A DNA stretch of 64,000 nucleotides from Melastoma dodecandrum. Its lineage: Eukaryota > Streptophyta > Magnoliopsida > Myrtales > Melastomataceae. A program made the translations under genes and the position numbers. Under the pieces are notes generated by a model. That model searched no databases. It saw nothing but the letters and a program-made list of their open reading frames with translations, and had not been told where the DNA came from. This document shows, in pieces, positions 20,738 through 31,215 of the stretch (its first letter is position 1; each line of letters begins with the position of its first letter). Location: positions 5,890,001 through 5,954,000 of the forward strand of contig JARUPY010000387.1 of assembly GCA_029817715.1 (NCBI GenBank). Direction: 5' to 3'.

Positions 20738-20954
20738 GAAATACCTGCAGAACAACCAGGGTGACACCTGGTACGACCTAACCCCGCTAGAAGAGGTTGC
20801 GATGGGAATAAGCTCTCCAGGGGCACGACCACCCTCGAGCAATTTACAGAGGAGGCTCAAGAGCCCTCCAAGTCTAGAGCGCAGGCCGACAGTCCAAGGG
20901 GGAAGAGGTGGTCCTCACGGTCGGGGCAGAGCACCCGAACACTAACCCCGTGTT

Positions 20955-21509
20955 GTGGAGCACCCCAGGAGACATTTGGATTTTGGCGACCCGTCAACCC
21001 AGCAGAGGACAAAGCAAGTGGACAATGGTCGCACTAGCGAAATACATCCGATGGCTTTAGAAGCAAACACTCCTGACAAAGCGCAGCAAGTCAACGAGGC
21101 GCAGAGAAGAGGCTCCAAACCGAGGTACGGGACGCACAAAATAGATGCCCAGGAAATCCGGATGGGACCGGCAATAGCCCAATTCCTGGATGAAAAAGCT
21201 CTGTGCCAGAAGTGCAAGTTAATAGGGCGAAACAGGATCCTAATCACGCAGCTCTATACGGCATGCTGCGTAGACTACTTCCTTAAGCTGGTAGACTTAT
21301 CAGCAAATGGAGAGATCATAGTCCAACCTGCTCACCCTGCGACCACAGGTAATCATGACCTCGTGCACCATTCAAAAATGCAACAGGAGGCAACGTGCAC
21401 GGTCCTGGGATACGACCCAGTCGCTAGAGACTTCGTGAAGGTGTGTCGAACCCTACTTGATTCTAAGAAATCAAGAATGGTCAGGGCAGTTAACCCTGCA
21501 GAAGATTGA
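20955..21509 (+). pseudogene. Downstream gypsy-associated open frame of unknown function
   Basis: An open stretch of 184 codons in a different frame from gag lies directly after it and before the border with the copia element. It contains HPRRHLDFGDPSTQQRTKQ and a short FLDEKALCQKCKLIG. I do not recognise a domain; it may be the tail of gag or a spacer of the gypsy element. The element is truncated at about 21,510. Confidence 0.35.
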
Positions 21510-22349
21510 ATATGATTTATAAGTCTCATAGCCTTCTACACCCTAGAAGTTATAGAAAATCAAAGATTTTTCTACAACACAATATAGAGCGAAGTACTCC
21601 CCCTCAACACAATTTCTCCCCCTTTTTGTCACATCAAAAAGATATGTGAAAGAAATATGATTTAGAAGAAAAGATTTCTGCAGAAGGTATGACATAACCA
21701 AAGTCCAGAAGGTTAGTTTAGATAGTGCATAAGGTAAGACATAAAGTTCAAAACCAAACTGCAAAGGGATGTGTCCACGAATGGCACTTATTACATCAAA
21801 ACCTTTAGACCATGAAAATTAGTTTTTGTTCTAAGGAAAAAGGTTCAAGCAACACATGAGATCACTCTACATTATCATAAGAGACCTCTTTAATGTTGTC
21901 GCTAAGAAGCTTTTCTTGGCATTCTACCAAGCGAGTTAGATCCATGACCAATCGCTGAAGGACACGGATGTCTTCCCCATTAGCCACAGCTTGTTGCTGT
22001 ACATCTTTGAAGAGAGAGTTCAAGTTCGAGAAGAGAGACCCTTCATTAGAAGATCTGGGTTGTCTTTGTGCAGCAGATGGTCAAGCAGAAGGTGCAGCAG
22101 CATCCTTTCTGTTACAAGCTTCTCCTGAATAGAGGAGAGCGAAATTCTCTTAGAGAGATGATTATTTCTAAAATGGAAAATTTTAGCATTTGCATTAGGA
22201 TTTTAAAATTCCTAATAGAAATGTTTCCAACTGAAACCAATATTTATTCGTTTCAAGTTGTAACAAAAAGATTTTCTTGGATAATATATTATATTTTCAG
22301 ATTTAATCTTTCAAATAAATGAAAGTTATATGAACTTAAGTTTGGATTG

Positions 22350-22565
22350 AGATATACATTTCGTTATACCTTCTACGTAGTAGAATGCATAATTCTACCT
22401 TCTATGGTGAAGTGTACAGAGATGTGTACCTTCTATAATGAAGTGTACAGAGATGTATACCTTTTGTTGAAGTGTACAGAGATGTGTACCTTCTGTTATG
22501 TAGTATGCAACGTATTCTACCTTATGTAGTGAAGTGTACAAATGTTTGTACCTTCTGTAGTAAGT
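22350..22565. repeat. Short tandem repeat with GTGTACCTTCTGT core
   Basis: Around six imperfect copies of a ~37-bp unit (GAAGTGTACAGAGATGTGTACCTTCT-type, in pieces) occur inside the copia element. Longer chance ORFs in this stretch are by-products. Confidence 0.65.
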
Positions 22566-22722
22566 TTCTACTTGATAAAGTACTTATTTAACTTTCCTTT
22601 GTCTTTTGTAAGACGTTATAAGGGATGAAAAATTATTAATTCACTTCTGAACAAGAATAACTTTTCTTTATCAAGAGATTTAGTAAAGATATCAGTCAAT
22701 TGATATTCTGTGTTGATGGATT

Positions 22723-23869
22723 CTATGCAATAGAACCGTATTGGAAAAAGCATCTATTGATGTCTCCAATGACCTGGTCAATAGGATGTCTTGTTTGTAC
22801 ACCACTATTAATAACAGAATGTCGTGTCTGTACACCACTATTGATATCTCCTATGACTTGGTCAATAGGATGCCGTTTTTGATATAGAACAGGTGCTCCA
22901 AAATCATTTTGTTGATTATTCTGCGCTGAGGATGATGCATCATGAGAATTTTCAACTATTTTTTCAAGATCTTTTTGAGAATCATGAACAGAGGGTTCAC
23001 CCACATCTTTCATAGAAAGTGGATGTTTTACATAACCTTCTGTAGATTCTAGAGATATTTCTATAGGTTCAAAAGATATTACAGCTTTTGTAGTATTTTT
23101 TGTAGGTGAGTCATTAGTTTTTACATTAATGGACTCCTCTATAGTAGATGTCCTTTTGTTTAGGACTCTATATGCTTTGCTAGACAAAGAGTATCCAAGA
23201 AAGATACTCTCATCTCTCTTAGCTTCAAACTTTCCTAAATTATCCTTAGAAGGTCTCAAGATAAAGCATTGACTTCCAAAGGCATGAAAATAGGAAATGT
23301 TTGGTTTCCTCCTGCTGTATAATTGATAGGGAGTTTTCTCTAATATGGGTCTAAGTAGAACCCTATTAAAAATGTAGTAGGTTGTATTGACAGCTTTTGT
23401 CCAAAGATTCAGTGGAGCATTACTCTCACAAATCATGGTTCTAGCCATGTCTATAAGTGTTCGATTTTTCCTTTCTGCTACTCCATTCTGTTGAGGAGTA
23501 TATGGTGCAGAGAAGATGTGATCGATACCATGTTCGTCACAGAAGGTAGCGAAATCGTGGTTTTCCAAATCAGTACCATGATTCGTCCTTATAGCTTCCA
23601 AAAGCATCATTTTTGTGAGTTAGAAATTTAACCCACGTGTATCTAGAGTAGTCATCTACTACAACTAGATAATATCTTCTACCACTAATACTTTGAACTC
23701 TAGTAGGTCCGAATAGATCCATATGTAGAAGTTCTAGTGGTTGTGTAGTAGAAACTTCATTCTTAGACTTGAATGAAGATTTGGTTTGTGTTCCAAGTGA
23801 ACATGCTTCACGGAAGCTGTCTTGCTCGAATCTGATGTTAGGTAAGCCTTTTTCCAACTCTTTTCTCAC
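22723..23869 (-). pseudogene. Copia integrase region (frameshifted)
   Basis: Two overlapping frames, 23,869-23,570 and 23,610-22,723, cover the integrase core and C-terminus: LLHMDLFGPTRVQSISG, VVDDYSRYTWVKFL, then HGIDHIFSAPYTPQQNG, VAERKNRTLIDMARTM and FLGYSLSSKAYRV. The change of frame near 23,590 disrupts the enzyme. Integrase would insert the cDNA copy into chromosomal DNA. The frame ends in a repeat-like tail (DQVIGDINSGVQTRH occurs twice in near-identical form) where RT should follow. Confidence 0.8.
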
Positions 23870-24299
23870 AAGTTTGGATCACAATTTAAAGTTGGAATGT
23901 CCCAACCTTCTATGCCACAGATGGATCTCATCTTTAACTGACAGACGCCGATTTTCTATAGTACAGAAGCTCTTCTGTGTCAAGGTTTAGATGTTCCTTT
24001 TTCGATTTCCAATGAAGCGATCTTCATTGTCTAGGATACCAGAACACTTATCTTGATCAAAGGTTATTGTATAACCTTTGTCACAAAGCTGGCTAATGCT
24101 CAACAAATTATGTTTAAGTTCTGTGACTAAGAACCTCATCTATAACTATGGAGTCAGGACTTCCAATGGTTCCTTTACCAGTGATAGAGCCTTTGCTATT
24201 GTCACCAAATTTAACAGACCCTCATTTCTGTAGAGTCAGTTGAGAAAATTTTGATGGATCTACGGTCATGTGCTTGAAGCATTTGCTATCTAGACAGAT

Positions 24300-25283
24300 A
24301 CCATTCACTTTCGACAGCTTTTGTTAAAAGCAAGTATGAATTTCATTTTGAGTTTCTGTGTGAGCAGTGAGGCACATTATTGCTTCTTCTTCCTCATCAT
24401 CAGAATCGTCAAAATCTGCCCAAACAGCCATTGCTTTCTTGGACTTATACTGTGTAGAAGGTTTTTCCTTCTCTTTAAGTAAATGACATTCTGTTTTGTA
24501 GTGCCCTTTCTTTTTACATTCAAAGCATATGACCAACTTAGGATCAATTTCCTTATCATGGTTTTGGCTTCTCTTATTGAAGCGTTTCTTGGAGGCGAAT
24601 CGCAACGTTTAGCTATCATAGCGAGTTCATCATCCCAATTAGCTTCTACTTCATCATCAGAACCTTTTGTGGGTCTTCCAATGATCTGTAAGCTACTGCT
24701 CTCTTTGTATCAGACTGAGATGATCTTTTCATCTCATATGATATTAAGGAGCTCATTAACTGATCTAGCCGAAGAGTAGAAATATCTTTAGCTTCCTCTA
24801 TAGCCATTTTCTTGGCTTCCTAAGATTTTGTTAGTGTACACAGAACCTTTCGAACTAGCTCAGAATTTGTATAGTGTTTGCCTAAATGTGTTAAGGCATC
24901 AATTAGGAGGTTGAGTCTCTGGAACATCTGTTCTACAGATTCATCACCCTTCATTGTAAAATTTTCATATTGATGAATTAAAAAAATTCATCTTAGTTTC
25001 TCTTATCTTGTCTGTCCCAACGTACATGGTGACAAGCTTAGCCCAGATTTCCTTGCCCGAAGTGCAAGTAAAAACTTTCACGAATTCACTTTCAGACATA
25101 GCACTAAACATTAAGTGCTTTGCAGTTTTAGTAAGTCGTTTGATCTTGAGGTATTCCCTTGAGGGACGACCATCTCGGTCCTTTTGTTGGTTCTCTGGTA
25201 TAGAAGGTGGACCATCTTCTATATTGGACCACAAGTCATCGTCAATAGCATCTACGAATGCACTCATTCGAATTTTCCAATAG
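24300..25283 (-). pseudogene. Copia gag with CCHC zinc knuckle (broken)
   Basis: The upstream part (25,267-24,965) has the UBN2-type gag signature: LMFSAMSESEFVKVFTC and AKEIW-like GKEIWAKLVTMY. A downstream part (24,605-24,324) contains a zinc knuckle, CFECKKKGHYKTEC, followed by an acidic stretch DFDDSDDEEEEA. Between them several stops close the frame. This is the nucleocapsid portion of the element on the - strand. Confidence 0.75.
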
Positions 25284-25969
25284 GCAAAATTCTTACCATC
25301 AAAATTGGGAGGATTCCCAACATGTGGTTTTGGTACATGGTAGTTATTAGCCGTTAGTTTAATACGTATAGAGTGTTACGCTTCTATGGAATAGAACTGT
25401 GACGATTATAGTATAGAACTTCAACAAGCAACAAGCTTTTGTTGGGTAGATATTAGTTGTCAAGCAAACAGTGAAGCCTCTGTCAACTAGAGCGTGAGTG
25501 TTAATATGACAAAACTGAAATTTCTTTCTGGTAGCAGTTGTTGAATTCTCGCAAAGCAACATACTTCTCTAGAACAGAGCTAAGATACTAGTCGTGAAAG
25601 AGAATGTGAAAGATAAAAGCTTCTGTAAGATCTCAACAGGCGATTACGCTTTTGTTGGGCAGAAACCTTATACCAGACGTTGTATTCAAACAGAGCGTAA
25701 GCTTCTGTTGATAGAGCGTAAGCTTCTATAGAATAGTAGCAAATGGATTTTCACAGAGCTTAAAGCTTTTATGCAAGTAAATCTGGTTCTTTAGGTAATC
25801 AAGTTATTGTTTACCAGAACAAGAATACAAATTGAAATAATCCAAACAGATTCAAACGTAATATGATAAGATAATAATCGCAGAGACAAAAGCTTCTGCA
25901 GAGTAGAGCGTGTAGCTAGCACGAGCTTCTGTGGATCGACAACAAGCGGTTAAGCTACTGTTGGAACTC

Positions 25970-25981
25970 GCTCTGATACCA
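25970..25981 (-). other. Primer-binding site of the copia element
   Basis: On the - strand this reads TGGTATCAGAGC, the standard complement of plant initiator-methionine tRNA used by copia elements. It fixes element orientation and the LTR edge at 25,984. Confidence 0.85.
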
Positions 25982-25983
25982 AT

Positions 25984-27875
25984 TGTTACACGAAGAGGGG
26001 GGGTGAATTAGTGTTAAAGCCCAAATAAGGATTTTTAACTCTTTTTCAACAAACCCCACAGCAGAAGAAAGCTTCTGTAAAACAGAACCGTAGAGACATG
26101 TTTCGGAAAGACAGAACGTACGAATGTGATTGCGATTTGTTTGATGCACAAAGCTTTTATATTGGTTCAACAACTTGCTTACGTCTACTCTTCACCCAGA
26201 ACTTGGATGGAATTTACTCAAACTTAACTTCGTAACAATTATAGAAGGTGATCAACAATAGACCTTTTATAGCACAGACCAAAAAGTTTTGCATCATAGA
26301 AGACTGAGTTACAAAGCACAAGCCAGAAGGTTATGTATTAGAGTGACTGAGTTGCAAAGCACAGACCAGAAGGTTATGCATTAGAGTGACTGAGTTGCAC
26401 AACACAGACCAGAAGGTTCTGTACCTAATGTGTCAACCCAATATAGCACATATCAAAAGATTCTGTACGAAATGTGTCAACCATCTACAGCATAGAACAA
26501 AAGGTTCTGTACCAGAGATGACTTGGTTTCACAGCACAGACCGTAAGGTTCTGTACCAAAGATGTCAACCCTCTACAGCACAAACCAAAAGGTTCTGTAC
26601 TACAGGTGACTTGTTTTCAAAGCACAGACCATAAGGTTCTGTACTACAATGACTCGTTGTACACGTTAATGTGACTAATAAGGTAACTTTCTATCAGACG
26701 TTTCTCTCAGGCGGTGTCCTCTCCTGCACAGCAATCTACCGTGACTTCCTTCGAGACTTTTCACTCTAGCGGCGTCTCCACTTGCACAACACCCAGCTGC
26801 GACTTCGCTTGCGTAATCCCTTGAGATCTCGACTGAGCAAACACAAAACCCTTGCCTATGGTTCTCCTGCATGGTCCCTCAAGACTATGACTAAGTAGAC
26901 ACAGAACCCCTACCCAAGGTTATCATGCACACACAGAACGTTACACCACAAAAGTTAGTCAGCCCTTCTCTCCGGCCCACTGCACGTTGGCCACGCCAGC
27001 AACCTGCCGTACGCTTTCCACCAATGTCTCCTGCAGCTTCCGACCAAGTTCCTCGTGGCCCCCGAGTCACCCTCTCAAAAGACTTCACCAACGATGCGGC
27101 CTTCTACATCTAGCACTCCTCGGGCGTGACTAACTCAAACGAAACGAAAGGATACAAGCTCTCAGCACACGCTCTCTGGATTTTTACAACAATGATAGAT
27201 ACGAAAAGGATTTTTCCAAAGGCATGGCTGACTCTCTCTATTTATACAAAAATATTTTAAGTGAAAATGTAGAAGGTAATTTGAACGATCAGCCTTCTAC
27301 AAACATGGAAACCGAAAGATTAGATAATAATACAATATATTATTTACAAAAACGTCACTTCCAGGCATATATTCACTTAGGTAATCAAGTCATATCAAAT
27401 AGGATTAAGATATGATAAAATTCACATGAATACTACGATACAGAAGGTTCTGGCTGAATCTGTTCAGCAACCTTCTGCAAATGGAAATAATCAATGATTA
27501 ACTTCCAAATTGATTAAAACTGATTCCATTATGTTCAATACACTTAAATGAATATATCTAGAGAGATGATAATGATAACCATGCCAAATAACGGTCATTT
27601 GATGGTCGGATGAATCCACAGAAGGTTGTAGACAACCTTGCATAACCTTACCATAAATAGAATATTATATTTCCTTCCATGGGAAATATAATTCCTATTG
27701 AAATTATTTGGAAATGTAATCCATTCAATTTAAACAGATTAATATCTTGATCAATTCTTTTTTATTTCGTAATTAATTAATTATTACACAATCATTTAAT
27801 TATAAAAATATTTCTTACATAAAGTTCTCAACGTGAGTAGCTTCTGTAATGTAGATGTTTGACTTTTATATCACA
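25984..27875 (-). mobile_element. 5' LTR of the minus-strand copia element
   Basis: The lower edge (TGTTACA on +) sits two bases from the primer site. The upper edge near 27,875 is a guess from a terminal CACA and from the start of another element's coding sequence at about 27,880. It contains the tandem block at 26,255-26,660 and TTTATTTCG/AT-rich sequence. If the edges are right the LTR is nearly 1.9 kb, long for a copia element. Confidence 0.5.
26255..26660. repeat. Tandem 40-48-bp repeats with GGTTCTGTAC core inside the LTR
   Basis: About nine imperfect units carry AGCACAGACC followed by AGAAGGTTCTGTAC or variants. One unit (26,411-26,420) has the perfect inverted GAAnnTTC form; others have lost one half-site. 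Confidence 0.7.
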
Positions 27876-27879
27876 GAAG

Positions 27880-29540
27880 GTCAAGCATCGTCATCAAAAC
27901 CTATTCAAAATATCCCATTTAAGAATTTTCGGGTATGCGGTATACGTGCCAATTGCTCTACCACAACGCACAAATATTGGACCCCAAAGGAAATTGGAGA
28001 TATATGTCGGATATGAGTCACCGTCTACAATTAAATATCTAGAACCGTTGACGGGAGATACATATGCGACATTAAAAGGGAAACTTAAGCAGTTGAAAAA
28101 TGAAATAATCTGACGTGAGCTATCATTGGCTCACTGTGATCCTCGAAATTCAGAAAATTATTTACTTGTAAAATTTAGTAAATCAATTGCTAGATGTTTT
28201 TACTGACCATAAGAAAGTGACAAAGCATGTATTCCAATTGTAAATGCTCCAATAAGTATTGATGTCCTTGAAGGACAACCTTGTATTGCTAACGAGCCTA
28301 AAATGTAAGTGAAACGTGGTAGACTTGTCAGTTCTAAAGATAAAAATTATCGAAAAAGAAAAGAAGTAAAGGCTCAAAATGAGGAAACAATTACTCTAGA
28401 AGAGCCTCCAGTCATTGAGAATATGATTCTAAAAGAGTCACAGGTACTTGAAAATGAAGAGATCTCTATAAACTATGTTTTGACTAGAAAAAGATGGAAT
28501 CGAGATGAAATCGACGTCGATGAAAGGTTTGCATATGCTGCATGCGATATTATAAATGATAACTAGGATATTGAACCGAAATCTATTGAAAAATGCAGAC
28601 GAAAAACTGATTGGGAAAAATGGAAAGATGCGATTGTAGCAGAGTTAAAATCGCTTACAAAATATAAAGTTTTTGGACCCGTCATCCGTACACCTGAAGG
28701 TGTAAAACCGATCGGTTATAAATGGATATCATGCGAAAAAGAAATGAGAAAAATGAGATTGTCAGATATAAGGCACGACTTATTGCCCAATGATTCACGC
28801 AAAGACCTCACATTGATTATGAGGAGGCATATTCTCCTATGGTGGATGAACCAACATTTAGATATCTGATTAGTTTATCAATCCTTGAAAAATTAGAGAT
28901 GAGATTAATGGATGTCGTTACATCATACTTATATGACCCTATTGAGAACGATATATACATGAAATTCCTTAAAGGATTCAAAATGCCAGAAGCATGTAAT
29001 TCAGATCATCGAGACATTTACTCGGTCAAATTATGCAGATCTTTACATGGATTGAAACAATCTGGACATATGTGATATAAATGTCTCAGTGAATATTTGT
29101 TAAAAAATGGATATCGAAATGACCCAATCGGGTTATTCTCAATCGGGTTATGTAATCACATATGGTGGTATTGCTGTATCTTGGAGATCTACGAAGCAGA
29201 CTGTTGCTGGCACATCTACTGATCATTCTGAGATTATAACAATTCATGAAGCATGTAGATAATGTGTATGGTTGAGATATGTTATACATCACATTAGAGA
29301 ATCATGCGGTTTACATTTAAATAAGAATGTTCTGACGACATTATATGAGGATAATGCTGTTTGCATTGCTCAACTGAAAGGAGGATATATCGAAGGTGAA
29401 AGAACAAAACACATATTGCTAAAATTCTTTTTCACACATGATCTCCAAAAGATTGGTAATATTGATATTCAACAAATTCGTTTTTCAGATAATCTAGCGG
29501 ATTTATTTACGAAGGCTTTGTGCGTCACGACCTTTTAGAG
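27880..29540 (+). pseudogene. Degraded Ty1/copia pol relic
   Basis: Fragments in order: integrase end (ISHLRIFGYAVYVPIALPQ, from ~27,900), a linker, reverse transcriptase palm part (LMDVVTSYLYDPIENDIYMK, LCRSLHGLKQSG, 28,839-29,075) and RNase H (29,272-29,538: LYEDNAVCIAQLKGGYIEG, DNLADLFTKAL). Multiple stops and indels separate them and the YVDD catalytic segment is missing. It predates or was split by the neighbouring minus-strand element. Confidence 0.75.
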
Positions 29541-29698
29541 GCTTAAACATAAAATTGGTATGTATACACTTAGAGATCCACGATGAAGCTACGAAGAGGG
29601 GAAGTAAAATATTGTACTCCTTTTTTTATCCCACACGGTTTTTTGAGTAAGGTTTTTAATGAGGCAATATCATTATGGTCATTCAAGGGGGAATATAA

Positions 29699-29965
29699 TG
29701 AATATTTGTGAATGTCATTATGACTCCGAGAAGTAAATGCCGAGACTCTTCACCAGCCAAAACTCTTTATATACCGAGATGTTTCATCTATCGAGACCAT
29801 TCGTCTACCTAGACGTTTCATTTGTTATAATATAAATAGATGACCTTGTAAGATGTATCTTTTGTACCTTTGATCGAAATCAATAAAGAAACTTTTTCCC
29901 ATTTTTACGTTCTTTCTCTTATGTATTTTATCAATCTTCTTCCTTCTTGTTTCTTCGTTTCACAA
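29699..29965 (+). mobile_element. Probable short 3' LTR of the copia relic
   Basis: It follows a purine tract (CAAGGGGGAATATAA, 29,684-29,697), starts TGAATATTTGTG, contains TATAAATAG (29,840s) and AATAAAG (29,882) and ends near TTCACA. The edge is approximate since no partner LTR is present. Confidence 0.5.
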
Positions 29966-30010
29966 TAATTTGATTGAAAAGAAAATATCTCTCTAGTCAT
30001 TTTTTTGCAA

Positions 30011-30135
30011 TGTTAACACAAACGACAGGTTAAAAAAAAAGTCGGCAAAGAAAATCAAAGGAAAATCAAATTCACACTATTATGGAGAAATGAATTAATT
30101 GAAGATAAGATCTGGCAGCTACGGATCTACGCACA
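30011..30135. repeat. Dispersed repeat, second copy of that at 16,262-16,510
   Basis: It shares GAAAATCAAA, ATGGAGAAATG, ATTGAAGATAAGATCT and GGATCTACGCAC with the first copy. It leads directly into the satellite array. Confidence 0.45.
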
Positions 30136-30170
30136 ACTTGTTGAAAATCCTAAGATTAACCCTCAATCAA

Positions 30171-31215
30171 GATCCCCAAATCTTTTCCAAACTATTCAAA
30201 ATTGGAGTTCGACATTCGACATTCGTGTCCTTTTCGTTGCACAATGAGGAACCCCGCGCACAACTTACGCAATGTTTTGCATCCCGCATGTTCCGAACAT
30301 TCGTGCTTCCGAACTTGCATTTTCTGAAGCCTAAATGATCCGCAAATGCTTCCCAAACTATTCAAAATTGGAGTTCTACATTCGTCATTCGGGGCCCTTT
30401 CGTTGCACAATGAGGAACTCCGCGAACAACCTACGCAAAGTTGTGCATCCCGCATGCTCCGAACCATGGTGCTTCCGAACTTGCATTTTCCGAAGCCAAA
30501 ATGATCCCCAAATGTTTCCCAAACTATTCAAAATTGGAATACTACAATCAACATTCGGGTCCCTTTCGTTGCACAATGAGGAACCCCGCGCACAACTTAC
30601 GCAAAGTTTTGCATCCCGCACGCTCCGAACATTCGGGCTTCCGAACTTGCATTTTCTGAAGCCTAAATGATCCCCAAATTTTTCCCTAACTATTCAAAAT
30701 TGGAGTTCTACATTAACCATTCGGTTCCCTTTCGTTGGACAATGAGGAACCCCGCGCATAACTTACGCAAAGGTGTGCCTCTCGCATGCTGCGAACCTTG
30801 GTGCTTCCGAACGTGCATTTTCCGAAGCCAAAATGATCCCCTAATGTTTCCCCAACTATTCAAAATTAGAGTTTTACATTCGACATTTGGGACCCTTTCG
30901 TTGCACAATGAGGAATCCCGAGCACAACTTACGCAAAGTTGTGCATACCGCAAGCTCCGAACTTTCGTGCTTCTGAACTTGCATTTTCCGAAGCCTAAAT
31001 GATCCCCAAATCTTTTCCAAACTATTCAAAATTGGAGTTCGACATTCGACATTCGTGTCCTTTTCGTTGCACAATGAGGAACCCCGCGCACAACTTACGC
31101 AATGTTTTGCATCCCGCATGTTCCGAACATTCGTGCTTCCGAACTTGCATTTTCTGAAGCCTAAATGATCCGCAAATGCTTCCCAAACTATTCAAAATTG
31201 GAGTTCTACATTCGA
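30171..31215. repeat. 166-bp satellite tandem array (6.3 copies)
   Basis: The word GATCC(C/G)CAAAT starts each monomer at 30171, 30337, 30503, 30669, 30835, 31001 and 31167, exactly 166 bp apart every time. Other landmarks are TCAAAATTGGAGTTC, TTTCGTTGCACAATGAGGAA, CAACTTACGCAA and TTCCGAACTTGCATTTT. The sequence at 31,001-31,215 appears identical to 30,171-30,385 (five monomers apart), suggesting recent unequal exchange or a higher-order unit. Because 166 is not a multiple of three, ORFs of ~110 codons appear on both strands; they are by-products. The size is in the range of plant centromeric or subtelomeric satellites. Confidence 0.92.

Larger units (their letters stand above)
21515..27875 (-). 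mobile_element. Truncated Ty1/copia retrotransposon (LTR, gag, integrase; RT missing)
   Basis: Reading leftward: a long 5' LTR (about 27,875-25,984), a tRNA-Met-type primer site (25,981-25,970), gag (about 25,283-24,300), integrase (about 23,870-22,723), then non-coding repeats, a short coiled-coil-like frame (about 22,090-21,885) and a purine run AAAAAGGGGGAGAAATTG around 21,614-21,632. Reverse transcriptase and RNase H are absent, so the internal region has lost about 2 kb. The lower end abuts the gypsy relic. No 3' LTR of matching length is seen. Confidence 0.7.

Noticed and set aside
26255..26660. Possible CRISPR-like array of regular short repeats
   Set aside because: The context is a eukaryotic LTR, spacing is irregular (40-48 bp), and units are imperfect without unique spacers.
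30335..31002. Runs of ~110-codon ORFs on both strands with Cys- and Ser-rich sequence
   Set aside because: They repeat every 166 bp in rotating frames and are produced by the satellite array.
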